64,000 bases of DNA from Bacteroidales bacterium (GTDB lineage: Bacteria; Bacteroidota; Bacteroidia; Bacteroidales; JAADGE01). The translations under genes and the position numbers were made by a program. Shown here one piece after another: positions 34,066 through 42,670 of this stretch; within the stretch, counting starts at the first letter, position 1; each line of letters starts with the position of its first letter. A model generated the notes under the pieces. It had not been told where the DNA came from. It ran no database searches and worked only from the letters and a program-made list of their open reading frames with translations. The stretch covers positions 1 to 64,000 of the forward strand of contig JAIORQ010000052.1 in the NCBI GenBank assembly GCA_021108035.1. The letters are read 5' to 3'.

Positions 34066-34695
34066 ATGAAAAAAATAATCATATTAATCAACTTAACAAT
34101 GATTTTTAGTCTTGTATATTCACAAGAATTTCCAAGTCCCGAAAATTTTGAAATTGAAGTATGTTATAATAATCCTTACGGAACTTGTGGGTTCGAATAT
34201 CCTGAATACTCTTATGTATATACATATCAATTTAATACTCCTGATACTGCCGGAATAGAAGCTGATTTAATAGAGTATAATATTTACTTTGATAACTACT
34301 CTGACACTTCACTTATTCATACAATTTTAGATACTATTTATACAGTAAGTAATTTCGGGATAGGACAATATTATGTTACAGCAGTTTATTCTGATCCTGA
34401 CGGAGAATCTTCTCCATCAAATATTGTTGAATTAACTGATGACGATTTTCCATTATTTATTGAAAATTCTGATTTGCAAAAAGAAATTTTAATTTATCCA
34501 AACCCTACAAACGGAAAAATTAACATTTTAATATCGGAACAAATTGAAAAAATAACTATTTGTGATATATCAGGAAAAGTAATCCTTAAAACAACAAGAA
34601 AAGAAATTAATTTATCCGAACAAAAAACAGGGACATATTTCTTGAAAATTGAAACAGCAACAAGTATTCTGACAGAAAAAATTATTATAAAATAA
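34066..34695 (+). CDS. Small secreted protein with T9SS sorting domain
   Basis: 209 residues. Signal peptide about 1-19 (ending VYSQ). The mature part (20-125) is a fibronectin-III-like beta-domain with PSPENFEIEV, a Cys pair in CYNNPYGTC and YYVTAVYSDPDGESSPS. Residues about 135-209 are a type A T9SS domain (LIYPNPTNGKINI ... LTEKIIIK). Exported and surface-attached. No catalytic motif; it may be an adhesin fragment or a shortened relative of larger surface proteins. Confidence 0.85.
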   Translation: MKKIIILINLTMIFSLVYSQEFPSPENFEIEVCYNNPYGTCGFEYPEYSYVYTYQFNTPDTAGIEADLIEYNIYFDNYSDTSLIHTILDTIYTVSNFGIGQYYVTAVYSDPDGESSPSNIVELTDDDFPLFIENSDLQKEILIYPNPTNGKINILISEQIEKITICDISGKVILKTTRKEINLSEQKTGTYFLKIETATSILTEKIIIK

Positions 34696-34720
34696 AGACA
34701 AATAAACAACAGGAACCAAA

Positions 34721-35347
34721 ATGAAGATAAATAAAGAAATACATTTTGCGCGTTTATGGAAAGTAAATAAAATTGCTAATGATTTTATCTTATGGGATGT
34801 TTGGGAGATACCAATCGTTGCAAATAATTCTGATACCGAAAATTTTCGATCTTTTTATAAAATAGTATTGGAAATATTCAAAAAATTGCAAACAAAAACA
34901 ACATTAGTTAGTTTTCTTTTTACCCTGCGATATTGGATAAGTAAAATTTTCCCTCTTGACAAGAATATTAATACTTTACCCATTCCGGATTGCCGAGAGA
35001 CGACTGTTAAGAGCAGATTAACCGGACAAGATATTGAAAAAAGTAAACCCGGAAAAGCTATTAAAGGCATTGGTACAGATTTAGAATTTCGCCCTGTTTA
35101 TCTGTTCGAGGATGAGAGTTTGCATGAACTTTCTAACGATACCGTACATGCACTTATACATGTTGGTTGGATTAAAAAAAATGATAATTATTACACGGCA
35201 ACAATAGCTGTTTATGTAATTCCGAGAGGCATTTACGGGAAAATATATCTGAAATTGATTGAACCTTTTCGCAGGCTTATTGTCTATCCTGCAATGATGA
35301 AGGCAATTAAGGCACAATGGCAGGAATATATTTTAACGAAAGATTAA
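34721..35347 (+). CDS. DUF2867-like protein
   Basis: 208 residues, no signal peptide. The C-terminal half carries DUF2867 hallmarks: FRPVYLFEDESLHELSNDTV, then TATIAVYVIPRGIYG and LIEPFRRLIVYPAMM. In other bacteria the domain is often fused to an NAD-dependent epimerase; here it stands alone. The N-terminal 100 residues are poorly conserved. It starts 25 bases after the T9SS protein. Function unknown, possibly small-molecule binding. Confidence 0.75.
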   Translation: MKINKEIHFARLWKVNKIANDFILWDVWEIPIVANNSDTENFRSFYKIVLEIFKKLQTKTTLVSFLFTLRYWISKIFPLDKNINTLPIPDCRETTVKSRLTGQDIEKSKPGKAIKGIGTDLEFRPVYLFEDESLHELSNDTVHALIHVGWIKKNDNYYTATIAVYVIPRGIYGKIYLKLIEPFRRLIVYPAMMKAIKAQWQEYILTKD

Positions 35348-35472
35348 ATGAAATATCAATGAACTGAGTGTTAAGGAAAGAATCAATAGATATTAAATCT
35401 TAAAACAAATATAATAAACAGCAAAAAGTAATCAACTCACACAATATCAATTAATTACAAAATTTCAGACAC

Positions 35473-36207
35473 ATGAAAATAAGATTATTAATAGTATTTT
35501 TCGTTTCATTTTTTTTCTTCGGATGCAGCAACGAAATAAACAACGGAGAAGAGTTAATCAAAAAAATTCATAATACTTATGAAGGAAAATGGTTCAAGAA
35601 AATAGCCTTTGAACAAATGGCATATTTTTATAAAAACGAAAGTATATACAAAAAACAGATTTGGTACGAGACGTATCAGTTTCCGGGCAAGTTGGTAATA
35701 AAATACGACAGCATTTCAAGTGGTAACGGACTTTTATTCGCCAACGATACTTTAAGTGTTTTTCAAGCAGGTGAAATTATATCACAAAAACGCAGAATAC
35801 ACGATTTAGTCGTTTTATCAATGGATATATGTTCTCAAGATGTCAATAAAACGATTAGTCAGTTAGATGAACTTGGTTACGATTTAACTAAAATGCATAT
35901 CAATAATTGGGACGGAAAAGAAGCATATGTAGTAGGTGCTGAAAAAGGGGATACCATAAGCAAACAGTTCTGGATAGAAAAAGAAAGATTGATTTTTGTA
36001 AGAATGCTTTCGATTGAAAACGGACAGTATAAAGAAATAATATTTGATGATTATACCAAATTTAACGATTCGTGGATTGAACAAACTGTAATATTTAAAT
36101 TAAACGGCAAAATCTTTATGAAAGAGGAATATTTTAATATAAGAGAATCTGTTACCATCAACCCAAACAATATCAATCCAAATAATTTTACAAATTTAAA
36201 ATGGTAA
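35473..36207 (+). CDS. Lipoprotein with LolA-like fold
   Basis: 244 residues. The lipoprotein signal ends FFFFGCSN, with Cys18. The mature sequence resembles the LolA/outer-membrane lipoprotein-sorting fold: ELIKKIHNTYEGKWFKKIAF at the start, then a run of beta-strands including WYETYQFPGKLVIKYD and KQFWIEKERLIFVRM. Likely in the periplasm, lipid-anchored. Related single-copy lipoproteins in Bacteroidota have no known role. Located 22 bases before the methyltransferase gene, so the two may be co-transcribed. Confidence 0.7.
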   Translation: MKIRLLIVFFVSFFFFGCSNEINNGEELIKKIHNTYEGKWFKKIAFEQMAYFYKNESIYKKQIWYETYQFPGKLVIKYDSISSGNGLLFANDTLSVFQAGEIISQKRRIHDLVVLSMDICSQDVNKTISQLDELGYDLTKMHINNWDGKEAYVVGAEKGDTISKQFWIEKERLIFVRMLSIENGQYKEIIFDDYTKFNDSWIEQTVIFKLNGKIFMKEEYFNIRESVTINPNNINPNNFTNLKW

Positions 36208-36229
36208 TGTGAATAATTAGTTAAACGAA

Positions 36230-37339
36230 ATGCAGAAGAACAAATCAGGATTTGTCGTAACAATTTCAGGAAAGGAAATACAGGTAAATCGACCGGAGCC
36301 TATTATTTCTGATATTGAAGTAGTACCGTATAAACGCCGAGAAAATCCGCAATTTGCTGTTGAGGACATTGTTGCAGGATATTATGTGTTAATCGTTGAT
36401 TTTTACAGCAGCGGGCTTACAATATTAAAAGAGCTGAAAAAATATCTTAATAAGAAATATTCTGATCAATCATATAAGGGACAACGTGATTATCGTTCAG
36501 CATTTCGCAAACTTTCGCATCGATTATTGTTAGAAATAAATAATCATAAATTAAGCGTACGAAAAGCACCTGAAATCGGTTGGCTCAAAATATTATATTC
36601 CGAATTAACCGGATTTTTATTGCCGGTTCCTCAAGTTCAGGGATTAAACAGTTCATGGCAATGGTATAAGAAAGGGATTTTGATTCCGGTTTCAGAAAGA
36701 AAAATACATCCTTGGTTCGGAACTTATTTTCCGACTCGATTTGAACATTTAGAGCTTTTCGATAACTGGTTGAAAAGATACAAAGGAGAAAAAAAATCAG
36801 CTTTTGATATTGGAATCGGCAGCGGAATACTTTCTTTTCAGATGTTAAAACACGGTTTCCGAAAAATTTACGGAACGGATTCTAATCCGAATGCAATTGT
36901 AGGATTATACGAAGATTTGAATAAAAATAACTTGTCTTCAAAAATAGAACTGATACACGGCGACTTGTTTGCCGGCTGCAATGTAAAAACAGAATTAATA
37001 GTATTTAATCCGCCGTGGCTTCCGGCTTCTTATAATTCGGAGGGGATGGATAAAGCCGTATATTACGATGCCGATTTGTTTACACGCTTTTTCGAGCAAG
37101 CAAAAAAATATCTTAAACCGGACGGGAAAGTAGTTTTTATATTTTCAAATTTGGCACAAATAACTGAACTTGTTGAGAGTCATCCTATTGAAACAGAATT
37201 ATCCGGCGGCGGAAGATTCGAAAAGGAATTATTTTTGCAAAAGAAAGTTCGTTCAGCTTCTGAAAATACACGAAGAAACTTGGATAGGCGAAGTTCTGAA
37301 ATGGTAGAATTGTGGGTTTTGAAACCGGCTGAAATATAA
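36230..37339 (+). CDS. SAM-dependent methyltransferase with NPPW motif
   Basis: 369 residues. The methyltransferase core spans about 190-320: AFDIGIGSGILSFQML is motif I, YGTDSNPNAI motif II, HGDLFAG motif III and VFNPPWLPASY motif IV. The NPPW/NPPY type acts on planar nitrogen: glutamine side chains as in PrmC/HemK, or adenine N6. The N-terminal 185 residues are unlike PrmC and could bind the substrate. Cytoplasmic. It ends 33 bases before a 271-bp structured repeat. Exact substrate unknown. Confidence 0.82.
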   Translation: MQKNKSGFVVTISGKEIQVNRPEPIISDIEVVPYKRRENPQFAVEDIVAGYYVLIVDFYSSGLTILKELKKYLNKKYSDQSYKGQRDYRSAFRKLSHRLLLEINNHKLSVRKAPEIGWLKILYSELTGFLLPVPQVQGLNSSWQWYKKGILIPVSERKIHPWFGTYFPTRFEHLELFDNWLKRYKGEKKSAFDIGIGSGILSFQMLKHGFRKIYGTDSNPNAIVGLYEDLNKNNLSSKIELIHGDLFAGCNVKTELIVFNPPWLPASYNSEGMDKAVYYDADLFTRFFEQAKKYLKPDGKVVFIFSNLAQITELVESHPIETELSGGGRFEKELFLQKKVRSASENTRRNLDRRSSEMVELWVLKPAEI

Positions 37340-37371
37340 ACCAAAGCTTCAGCCCAATATCAGAAATAATT

Positions 37372-37642
37372 TAAGGGCACTCCTAAAAACTCATTTCTTT
37401 CAAAAAACAAATAGAACAAATGAGATGCAAGTCATATTTTTTTTTGGAATAGCATTAGCTATTTCAAAAAAAATTGACGAAGCAGATTATTTGTTATCTT
37501 TGTTCCCAAAGGGTTTCCATAGCTTTTCATATACTTCACCATCCGTCAGCTGACGGAATCCCTATAGTGTTTCATAAATTTGGTGAAGTATATGAAAAGC
37601 TATGGAAATTTTGATGCGAATGAGTTTTTAGGAGTGCCCTTA
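37372..37642. repeat. 271-bp structured element A with 24-bp perfect terminal inverted repeats
   Basis: The left terminus (37372-37395, beginning TAAGGGCACTCC) is exactly inverted at 37619-37642. Inside are a hairpin GGAATAGCATTAGCTATTTC flanked by T and A runs (about 37430-37470), the segment TTGTTCCCAAAGGG, and a second hairpin with a 27-bp perfect stem (37514-37540 with 37582-37608) whose loop contains TCCGTCAGCTGACGGA (37542-37557). No coding frame. Element B at 52732-53001 has the same length and internal order but different termini. Confidence 0.9.
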
Positions 37643-37726
37643 ATCTAAAATTATGAAATACATCATTTGCTTGCTTTCAATTTGTGATTTTGTCTGCATG
37701 ATTTTTTAGCCGGTATTATGGGCTTT

Positions 37727-37978
37727 TTATTTTTGTGCAGATGCTAATTCATGAAGAAATTCGGGAGCTAAATCAACACCATTATTCCATTCGATTGTCC
37801 AACGATTTTGCGTGAAATTTTTAAAATACTCTACGTTTTGTAATGCTTTAAAAATACTCCTGTGGTCAGTGAAAATTTTACTTTTTAAATCAACAATACC
37901 TCTGAAACCATCATTAAAAGATAAGTCAAGTTTATAGTTTTCAATATATTTAGCTTTTATGATTTTTAAAAGTATCAT
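37727..37978 (-). CDS. DUF2442 protein, second gene of a two-gene module
   Basis: 83 residues. DUF2442 features are KAKYIENYKLDLSFNDG near the start, GIVDLKSKI, and the C-terminal TIEWNNGVDLAPEFLHELA. It sits 5 bases downstream of a DUF4160 gene. This pair is widespread in bacteria and has been suggested to behave like a toxin-antitoxin module; which partner is toxic cannot be told from sequence. Probably a DNA- or partner-binding small protein. Confidence 0.88.
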   Translation of the reverse strand: MILLKIIKAKYIENYKLDLSFNDGFRGIVDLKSKIFTDHRSIFKALQNVEYFKNFTQNRWTIEWNNGVDLAPEFLHELASAQK

Positions 37979-37983
37979 TATTC

Positions 37984-38241
37984 TTATTTTAGAGGTTCAA
38001 TTTTTTTAAATTCTCCTGTTTTTTGTATCGAAATCCAATTTTCTATCAATTCATCTTTATGTAAATCTAACCAGTCAAATACAAGTCTCAATGCCCTTCT
38101 GGGTATTTCGCCTTTTACAACTCCGTCTTCAATATTAATAGATGCCTCATAATCTTGGTATTCAATATGAAAATGTGGTGGATTATGGTCATCAAAAAAC
38201 ATTCTGACAATAATTCCGTAAAATCTACAAATTTCCGGCAT
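37984..38241 (-). CDS. DUF4160 protein, first gene of a two-gene module
   Basis: 85 residues. The DUF4160 hallmark MPEICRFYGIIVRMFFDDHN with the following PPHFHIEY is complete, as is ALRLVFDWLDLHKDELIENW. It is the upstream member of the pair with DUF2442. The two genes read toward the structured element at 37372-37642. Function unproven. Confidence 0.9.
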   Translation of the reverse strand: MPEICRFYGIIVRMFFDDHNPPHFHIEYQDYEASINIEDGVVKGEIPRRALRLVFDWLDLHKDELIENWISIQKTGEFKKIEPLK

Positions 38242-38420
38242 AGTACAAAGTTACAAAAATAAGATAACAATTTCAAGCTGTTATCTGATTTTTTAATAAG
38301 AAATTCATCGTTATTATTATTGTCAGTTACCCTATGTTTGTTTATAATACTGAAATAAATTCAGCACAAGTTTTTCAGTAACGGTATGCTGTTTAACAGG
38401 ACAGTAACACTCTTTAGCCG

Positions 38421-38433
38421 GAACATTATGTTC
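38421..38433. promoter_or_regulatory. Possible variant operator upstream of the DUF134 gene
   Basis: GAACATTATGTTC is an inverted repeat of the same 6-base arms as the palindrome at 3035-3052 (GAACATATGTTC) but with one extra central base and no outer extension. It lies 90 bp before the regulator's start codon. It could mark autoregulation or be coincidence. Confidence 0.25.
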
Positions 38434-38522
38434 GTGAAGGTCTAACAGCCCTTTTTTCCCTTTTTATTTTCCAAAATATTTGATTACTATTGTATTCTGT
38501 AAAAAAGTATATTGTAATTTTT

Positions 38523-38957
38523 ATGCCCAGACCCAAAAAAGAACGAAGAGTTCATAAACCTCCTTTTTATACCCGATTTAAACCTACGGGTATTGCAGCA
38601 AAAGATTTAAAACAATTAACGCTTTCATTGGATGAATATGAGGCTATTCGTTTAGCTGATTTTTACGGAATGTCGCAAGAAGAAGCTGCTGAGGAAATGG
38701 AAATTTCCAGACCTACTTTTACGCGTTTAATAGAACAGGCAAGAAAAAAAATGGCTGACTTTTTAATAAACGGAAAAGTGTTAATTCTTGAAGGCGGAAA
38801 CATTCATTTTAAAAACAACGTGATTCGTTGTGAAGATTGCGGACATATGTTTACAACTTCATTACAAACAATTATTCAAAACTGTCCTAATTGTGATTCT
38901 TCAAATTTAACAAATCTTGCCGGCGGTTTCGGGCACGGCAGATGTTGTATTAAGTAG
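38523..38957 (+). CDS. DUF134-family DNA-binding regulator
   Basis: 145 residues. Start ATG 38523 gives MPRPKKERRVHKPP, the family's standard N-terminus; the frame open from 38490 adds 11 unrelated residues. Residues about 40-90 are a sigma-70 region 4-like helix-turn-helix (LDEYEAIRLADFYGMSQEEA, then ISRPTFTRLIEQARKKMADF). The C-terminal part has CEDCGHMF and CPNCDSSN, a zinc ribbon, then a Gly/His/Cys tail GHGRCCIK. DUF134 genes are regularly found next to NifX-like and MinD-type genes, so this is the best candidate to bind the palindromic operators at 2792 and 3035. Metal- or redox-responsive binding through the Cys residues is plausible. Confidence 0.9.
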   Translation: MPRPKKERRVHKPPFYTRFKPTGIAAKDLKQLTLSLDEYEAIRLADFYGMSQEEAAEEMEISRPTFTRLIEQARKKMADFLINGKVLILEGGNIHFKNNVIRCEDCGHMFTTSLQTIIQNCPNCDSSNLTNLAGGFGHGRCCIK

Positions 38958-39013
38958 ATTTATTTGGCACTGCCATTATTTTAACGGAATTGTATTTTTT
39001 ACAAATGCAGCTA

Positions 39014-40642
39014 TTATTTCAATAACTCTTTTAAAACTTTACCAGTTGACGCATTAGGATATGCAATTTGCAAAAAACGTGCAAGGGTAGGGGCTACATC
39101 AGTCATTGAAACGGGTTCGTAACTTTCTCCGGCTTTTATTTTCCAACCGTAAAAAATCAACGGAACATGTGTGTAGTTTCTGTATCCTGACCCGTAATTT
39201 TTATCACTGCCGGGAATATAGCCCGGTTCTAATATTACTGAAATATCTCCTGAACGCTTTTTATGATAACTGTTTTGTGCTCTCATTAACATACCTGAAG
39301 TATAATTTCTGCTTTCGAGATCTGCGGAAGTAACCGAATTTGCAACCCCCGTAAAATTTACCAAAAAATCAGAAATTTTTCGTTGAATTTCATTCAAATC
39401 AAAATTCTCATCTTCAATTTTATTTCTGTTAAGATATAAATAAGAACCGTCAAAATATTCTATTAAATTATCGGTATGATAAATTGCTCTGAGAAAACTT
39501 TGTAACAGAGTTTCTGCATTTTTGTCCTTGAAATAACCTCCGGGCATATTTATACTTTTTAAAAGTTTCGGGGAATCTGTAGATCCTCTGTCGGAACTTA
39601 ATATGATTACAGTATTTTCAATTCCGACATAATCATTAATAAAATTCAGAAAATGCTCAATGTCTCTGTCTAATCTGATATATGCATCTGCAATTTCTAC
39701 TGATCTGATACTGAATTTTTTTGTGATATTATAATTAGCTGTGAAACTTACATTTAAATAATCGCAATATTTATCACTGCCGAGTTCTTCATTAACAATT
39801 GCAGAAACTGCAAAATCTTTTGTATAAGTATTTCCGAAAGGTGTATAATTTAATATGTCGTATGTTTCGGCATCAGCTTTAATTTCAATAAGATCATAAG
39901 GGAATGTAGTATGTCCGCCTAAATATCCTGTTTCAAATGAATTATTATCGGCAAGGCTTTTATCGTATTTCTCAACAGGAAGATAAGTATTCCATATTTT
40001 GCTTAAATAAATATCCGGAAATTTTTTATTGTTGAAACGATTAACCCATTCAGGTAATTCTGAAAAGTAATACGAACTTGACATCCAGTTTCCTGTTTCT
40101 TTATCTAACCAATAAGCAGCATTTCCGAGATGTCCTGCCGGTAAAACAGCTGCGTAATCTTTTGGTGAAATGCTTATTACTTTAGATTGTTTATAATTTG
40201 ATAATCTTAATTCATCTGAAAAAGTTGATGCTAAAAGTGAAGCAGGAGAGCTTTTATCGTTATAATCAGAAGAGCCTAAAGGTTTAGAATTTTTGTCGTA
40301 TATACAGTATTCTTTCTTATTAGACAGCCTTAAATACCTGTAATCATTAACAATTCCGTGTTGCGACGGGTTTGCTCCTGTAACAAAAGTTGCATAAGCT
40401 GAAGAGGATTTTGTATATAAATAATTGTATTCTGCATTTTTATAGAACATTCCCTCTGATACTAATGCTTTAAATCCTCCTTTGGTGAAATAATCCCAAT
40501 ATTTATAAAGATAATCGTATCTCATTCCTTCAACAAAGATACTGACAATAAGTTTAGGTTTTTCAGGAGCTGTTTTTTTTTGCCCTGAAGCAAAAACTGT
40601 AAATAGTGTTAAGCTTATAAATATTATTATTATTTTTTTCAT
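39014..40642 (-). CDS. PafA-like alkaline phosphatase superfamily protein, catalytically degenerate
   Basis: 542 residues; signal peptide about 1-20 (FASGQ). Overall sequence follows PafA-type periplasmic phosphatases: FVEGMRYDYL, YATFVTGANPSQHGIVND, KDYAAVLPAGH, RLDRDIEHFL and the terminal THVPLIFYG. Several active-site residues known from PafA are changed. The first metal Asp is Glu38; the nucleophile Thr is Ser79 in KSSSAY, and the nearby His is Tyr83; the catalytic Arg is Tyr163; the DxxxH zinc pair is missing from SFTANYNITK (299-308); the Asp-His ligand pair is Asp351-Arg352. The frame is intact, so it is probably a maintained pseudoenzyme rather than decay. Periplasmic. Confidence 0.85.
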   Translation of the reverse strand: MKKIIIIFISLTLFTVFASGQKKTAPEKPKLIVSIFVEGMRYDYLYKYWDYFTKGGFKALVSEGMFYKNAEYNYLYTKSSSAYATFVTGANPSQHGIVNDYRYLRLSNKKEYCIYDKNSKPLGSSDYNDKSSPASLLASTFSDELRLSNYKQSKVISISPKDYAAVLPAGHLGNAAYWLDKETGNWMSSSYYFSELPEWVNRFNNKKFPDIYLSKIWNTYLPVEKYDKSLADNNSFETGYLGGHTTFPYDLIEIKADAETYDILNYTPFGNTYTKDFAVSAIVNEELGSDKYCDYLNVSFTANYNITKKFSIRSVEIADAYIRLDRDIEHFLNFINDYVGIENTVIILSSDRGSTDSPKLLKSINMPGGYFKDKNAETLLQSFLRAIYHTDNLIEYFDGSYLYLNRNKIEDENFDLNEIQRKISDFLVNFTGVANSVTSADLESRNYTSGMLMRAQNSYHKKRSGDISVILEPGYIPGSDKNYGSGYRNYTHVPLIFYGWKIKAGESYEPVSMTDVAPTLARFLQIAYPNASTGKVLKELLK

Positions 40643-40751
40643 TCAAAATAATTTAGTTAAGTTTTTGATTATTTCTTTAATCCTCAACTTTGGTTTTGAC
40701 TTTTTTTATATCAGGTTTTTATACTTGCTGCAGTGGTTTCAAGTATTATTT

Positions 40752-40788
40752 AAAACCCGAAAATTTGTATAAAGAATTTTCGGGTTTT
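40752..40788. terminator. Bidirectional terminator between CdsZ and phosphatase genes
   Basis: A 14-bp perfect stem AAAACCCGAAAATT (40752-40765) / AATTTTCGGGTTTT (40775-40788) with a 9-base loop. It lies just downstream of the minus-strand CdsZ gene and should end that transcript. The A/T ends of the stem serve as U-tracts in either direction. Confidence 0.85.
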
Positions 40789-40809
40789 ATACTTATATTG
40801 AATTTTTTT

Positions 40810-41559
40810 TTATTTGATTTCATCAGCCATCATAGGATCTATGATGATTCTTCCGCAATGTTCGCAAACGATAATCTTTTTTCTTGTAGCAATGTCTAAT
40901 TGTCTTTGAGGCGGAATTTTATTATGACAACCACCGCATGCACCTCTGTCAATCGGTGATACAGCAAGTCCGTTTTTTACATTATTTCTGATTCTGGTAT
41001 ATGCATTAGTTAATCTTTCTTCAATTTTACTTTTAATAGTTTCAGATTTTTTTTGTAAGTTTTCCACTTCAATCTTTGTTTTTCCTTTAATATCATCTAA
41101 TTCTTTTTTCTTTTCTTTAAGATCAAATTTCTTATCTTTAATTATTTCTTTAATTTCTTTTATTCGATCTTTTTCTTCTTTATTTTTCAGTTTATATTCT
41201 TTAATTCTTTTTTCACTAAGCTCAATTTCAAGCTTTTGAAATTCAATTTCTTTGTTTAAAGAATCAAATTCCCGATTATTTTTTACGGTCATTTGTTGTT
41301 TTTCAAATTTTTTAATTTTTTCTTCGGCATCAACAATTTGATTTTTTCTGTCGTTTGTTGCTTGTGTTAAGTTATCAATTTCTTCTTTTATTTTGTCGTT
41401 TCTTGTATTAAGTCCGACAATTTCGTCTTCCAAATCTTTTACTTGCAACGGAAGTTCTCCTCTTAATGTATTTATTTCATCAATTTTTGAATCAATTGTT
41501 TGTAATTGAAACAATAGCTTCAGTTTTTGTTCTTCTGATTGATTAGTGATATCTGCCAT
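40810..41559 (-). CDS. CdsZ-like coiled-coil protein with C4 zinc ribbon
   Basis: 249 residues. About 1-185 is one long, highly charged coiled coil (FQLQTIDSKIDEINTLRGEL onward). The end is a C4 zinc ribbon: CGGCHNKIPPQRQLD and CEHCGRIIID. This matches the CdsZ/zf-RING_7 family, widespread in Bacteroidota; studied homologues are scaffold- or nucleic-acid-binding proteins. It starts 3 bases after the Nif3 gene and forms a conserved pair with it. Cytoplasmic. Exact role unsettled. Confidence 0.88.
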   Translation of the reverse strand: MADITNQSEEQKLKLLFQLQTIDSKIDEINTLRGELPLQVKDLEDEIVGLNTRNDKIKEEIDNLTQATNDRKNQIVDAEEKIKKFEKQQMTVKNNREFDSLNKEIEFQKLEIELSEKRIKEYKLKNKEEKDRIKEIKEIIKDKKFDLKEKKKELDDIKGKTKIEVENLQKKSETIKSKIEERLTNAYTRIRNNVKNGLAVSPIDRGACGGCHNKIPPQRQLDIATRKKIIVCEHCGRIIIDPMMADEIK

Positions 41560-41562
41560 AGT

Positions 41563-42657
41563 TTATAAGTAATTTATTGGATTTGTATTTATTTTTGATA
41601 AAAAACATGCAAAGTTATTAAATTTTTTCTTTAGTGTATCATAAATTAATTCTTTTGTAAATTGTTCTGTTTCATAATGCCCTGCATCAACTATAATGAT
41701 CTTATTATCAGCATCAAAAAATTCGTGATATTTAAAATCACCTGATATAAAAATATCTGCTTTTTGTCTTATTGCCTCACATAATAAGAAACTTCCGGCA
41801 CCGCCGCATAATGCAACTTTTTTAATTGGTTTATCCGATAAGTTTGTATGCCTTATCACTTTTGCATTCAATGCTTTTTTAATTTCCTTAAGAAATGATA
41901 AAACATCTGTAGGATTTTCAGTTTCACCAATCATTCCTGCCCCTACTTTTTCATATCTGTTTTCAATCGGGTAAATATCATAAGCAACTTCTTCGTAAGG
42001 ATGTGCTTCTGTTAAAGCATGAATAATTTTCTGTTCAATTGCTTTAGGATAAACTGTTTCGGTGCGAATTTCTTCTTCAAAATGAACTTTATGTTTTTCG
42101 CCTGCAAAAGGATTAGTGTTTTCTCCGGCTTTAAATGTACCTGATCCTGTTAAATTAAAACTGCAATTGTCGTAATTTCCTATATGTCCTGCACCGGCTT
42201 TGAATAAAGCATTTCTTACAGTATCTGCATGATTAATCGGTACAAATGTTACAAGTTTTCTCAGTTCGTTTGTTACAGGTTTAAGAATTCTGCAATTTTT
42301 AAGTTTTAATTTATCACAAAGCACGGAATTAACGCCTGTTATTATATTATCAAGATTTGTATGGACGGCATATATTGCAATGTCATTTTTAATTGCCTTA
42401 ATTACAGTGCGTTCAATATAATTACTTCCGGTAATTTTTTTTAAACCTTTAAAGATGACAGGATGATGTGCTATAATTAAATTTGCACCTTTTCGGAGGG
42501 CTTCTTCAACAACTTCTTCTGTAGAGTCAAGAGTTATAAGAACACCTGTAAGTTCAATATCTTTATTCCCGGTAATAAATCCGGTATTATCATATGATTC
42601 TTGATATGAAAGCGGAGCAATACTTTCTAAATAGTTTGTTATGTCTTTTATTTTCAT
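41563..42657 (-). CDS. Nif3-like dinuclear metal-centre protein
   Basis: 364 residues of the Nif3/YbgI/DUF34 family. Metal ligands are visible in IIAHHPVIFKGLKK (two His) and near the end in DAGHYETEQF; a third set lies in YAVHTNLDN. The middle (about 125-225) is the PII/CutA-like insertion found in longer members, including HPYEEVAYDIYPI. These toroidal hexamers bind two metal ions; annotations as GTP cyclohydrolase 1 type 2 are not well supported. It forms an operon with CdsZ and the HsdR_N protein. Confidence 0.9.
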   Translation of the reverse strand: MKIKDITNYLESIAPLSYQESYDNTGFITGNKDIELTGVLITLDSTEEVVEEALRKGANLIIAHHPVIFKGLKKITGSNYIERTVIKAIKNDIAIYAVHTNLDNIITGVNSVLCDKLKLKNCRILKPVTNELRKLVTFVPINHADTVRNALFKAGAGHIGNYDNCSFNLTGSGTFKAGENTNPFAGEKHKVHFEEEIRTETVYPKAIEQKIIHALTEAHPYEEVAYDIYPIENRYEKVGAGMIGETENPTDVLSFLKEIKKALNAKVIRHTNLSDKPIKKVALCGGAGSFLLCEAIRQKADIFISGDFKYHEFFDADNKIIIVDAGHYETEQFTKELIYDTLKKKFNNFACFLSKINTNPINYL

Positions 42658-42670
42658 AAGTAACTCATTT

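Noticed and set aside
34186-34200. GGGTTCGAATA, resembling a tRNA T-loop
   Set aside because: It is inside the coding frame of the T9SS protein (residues CGFEYPEY), and no cloverleaf or CCA-proximal stem surrounds it.
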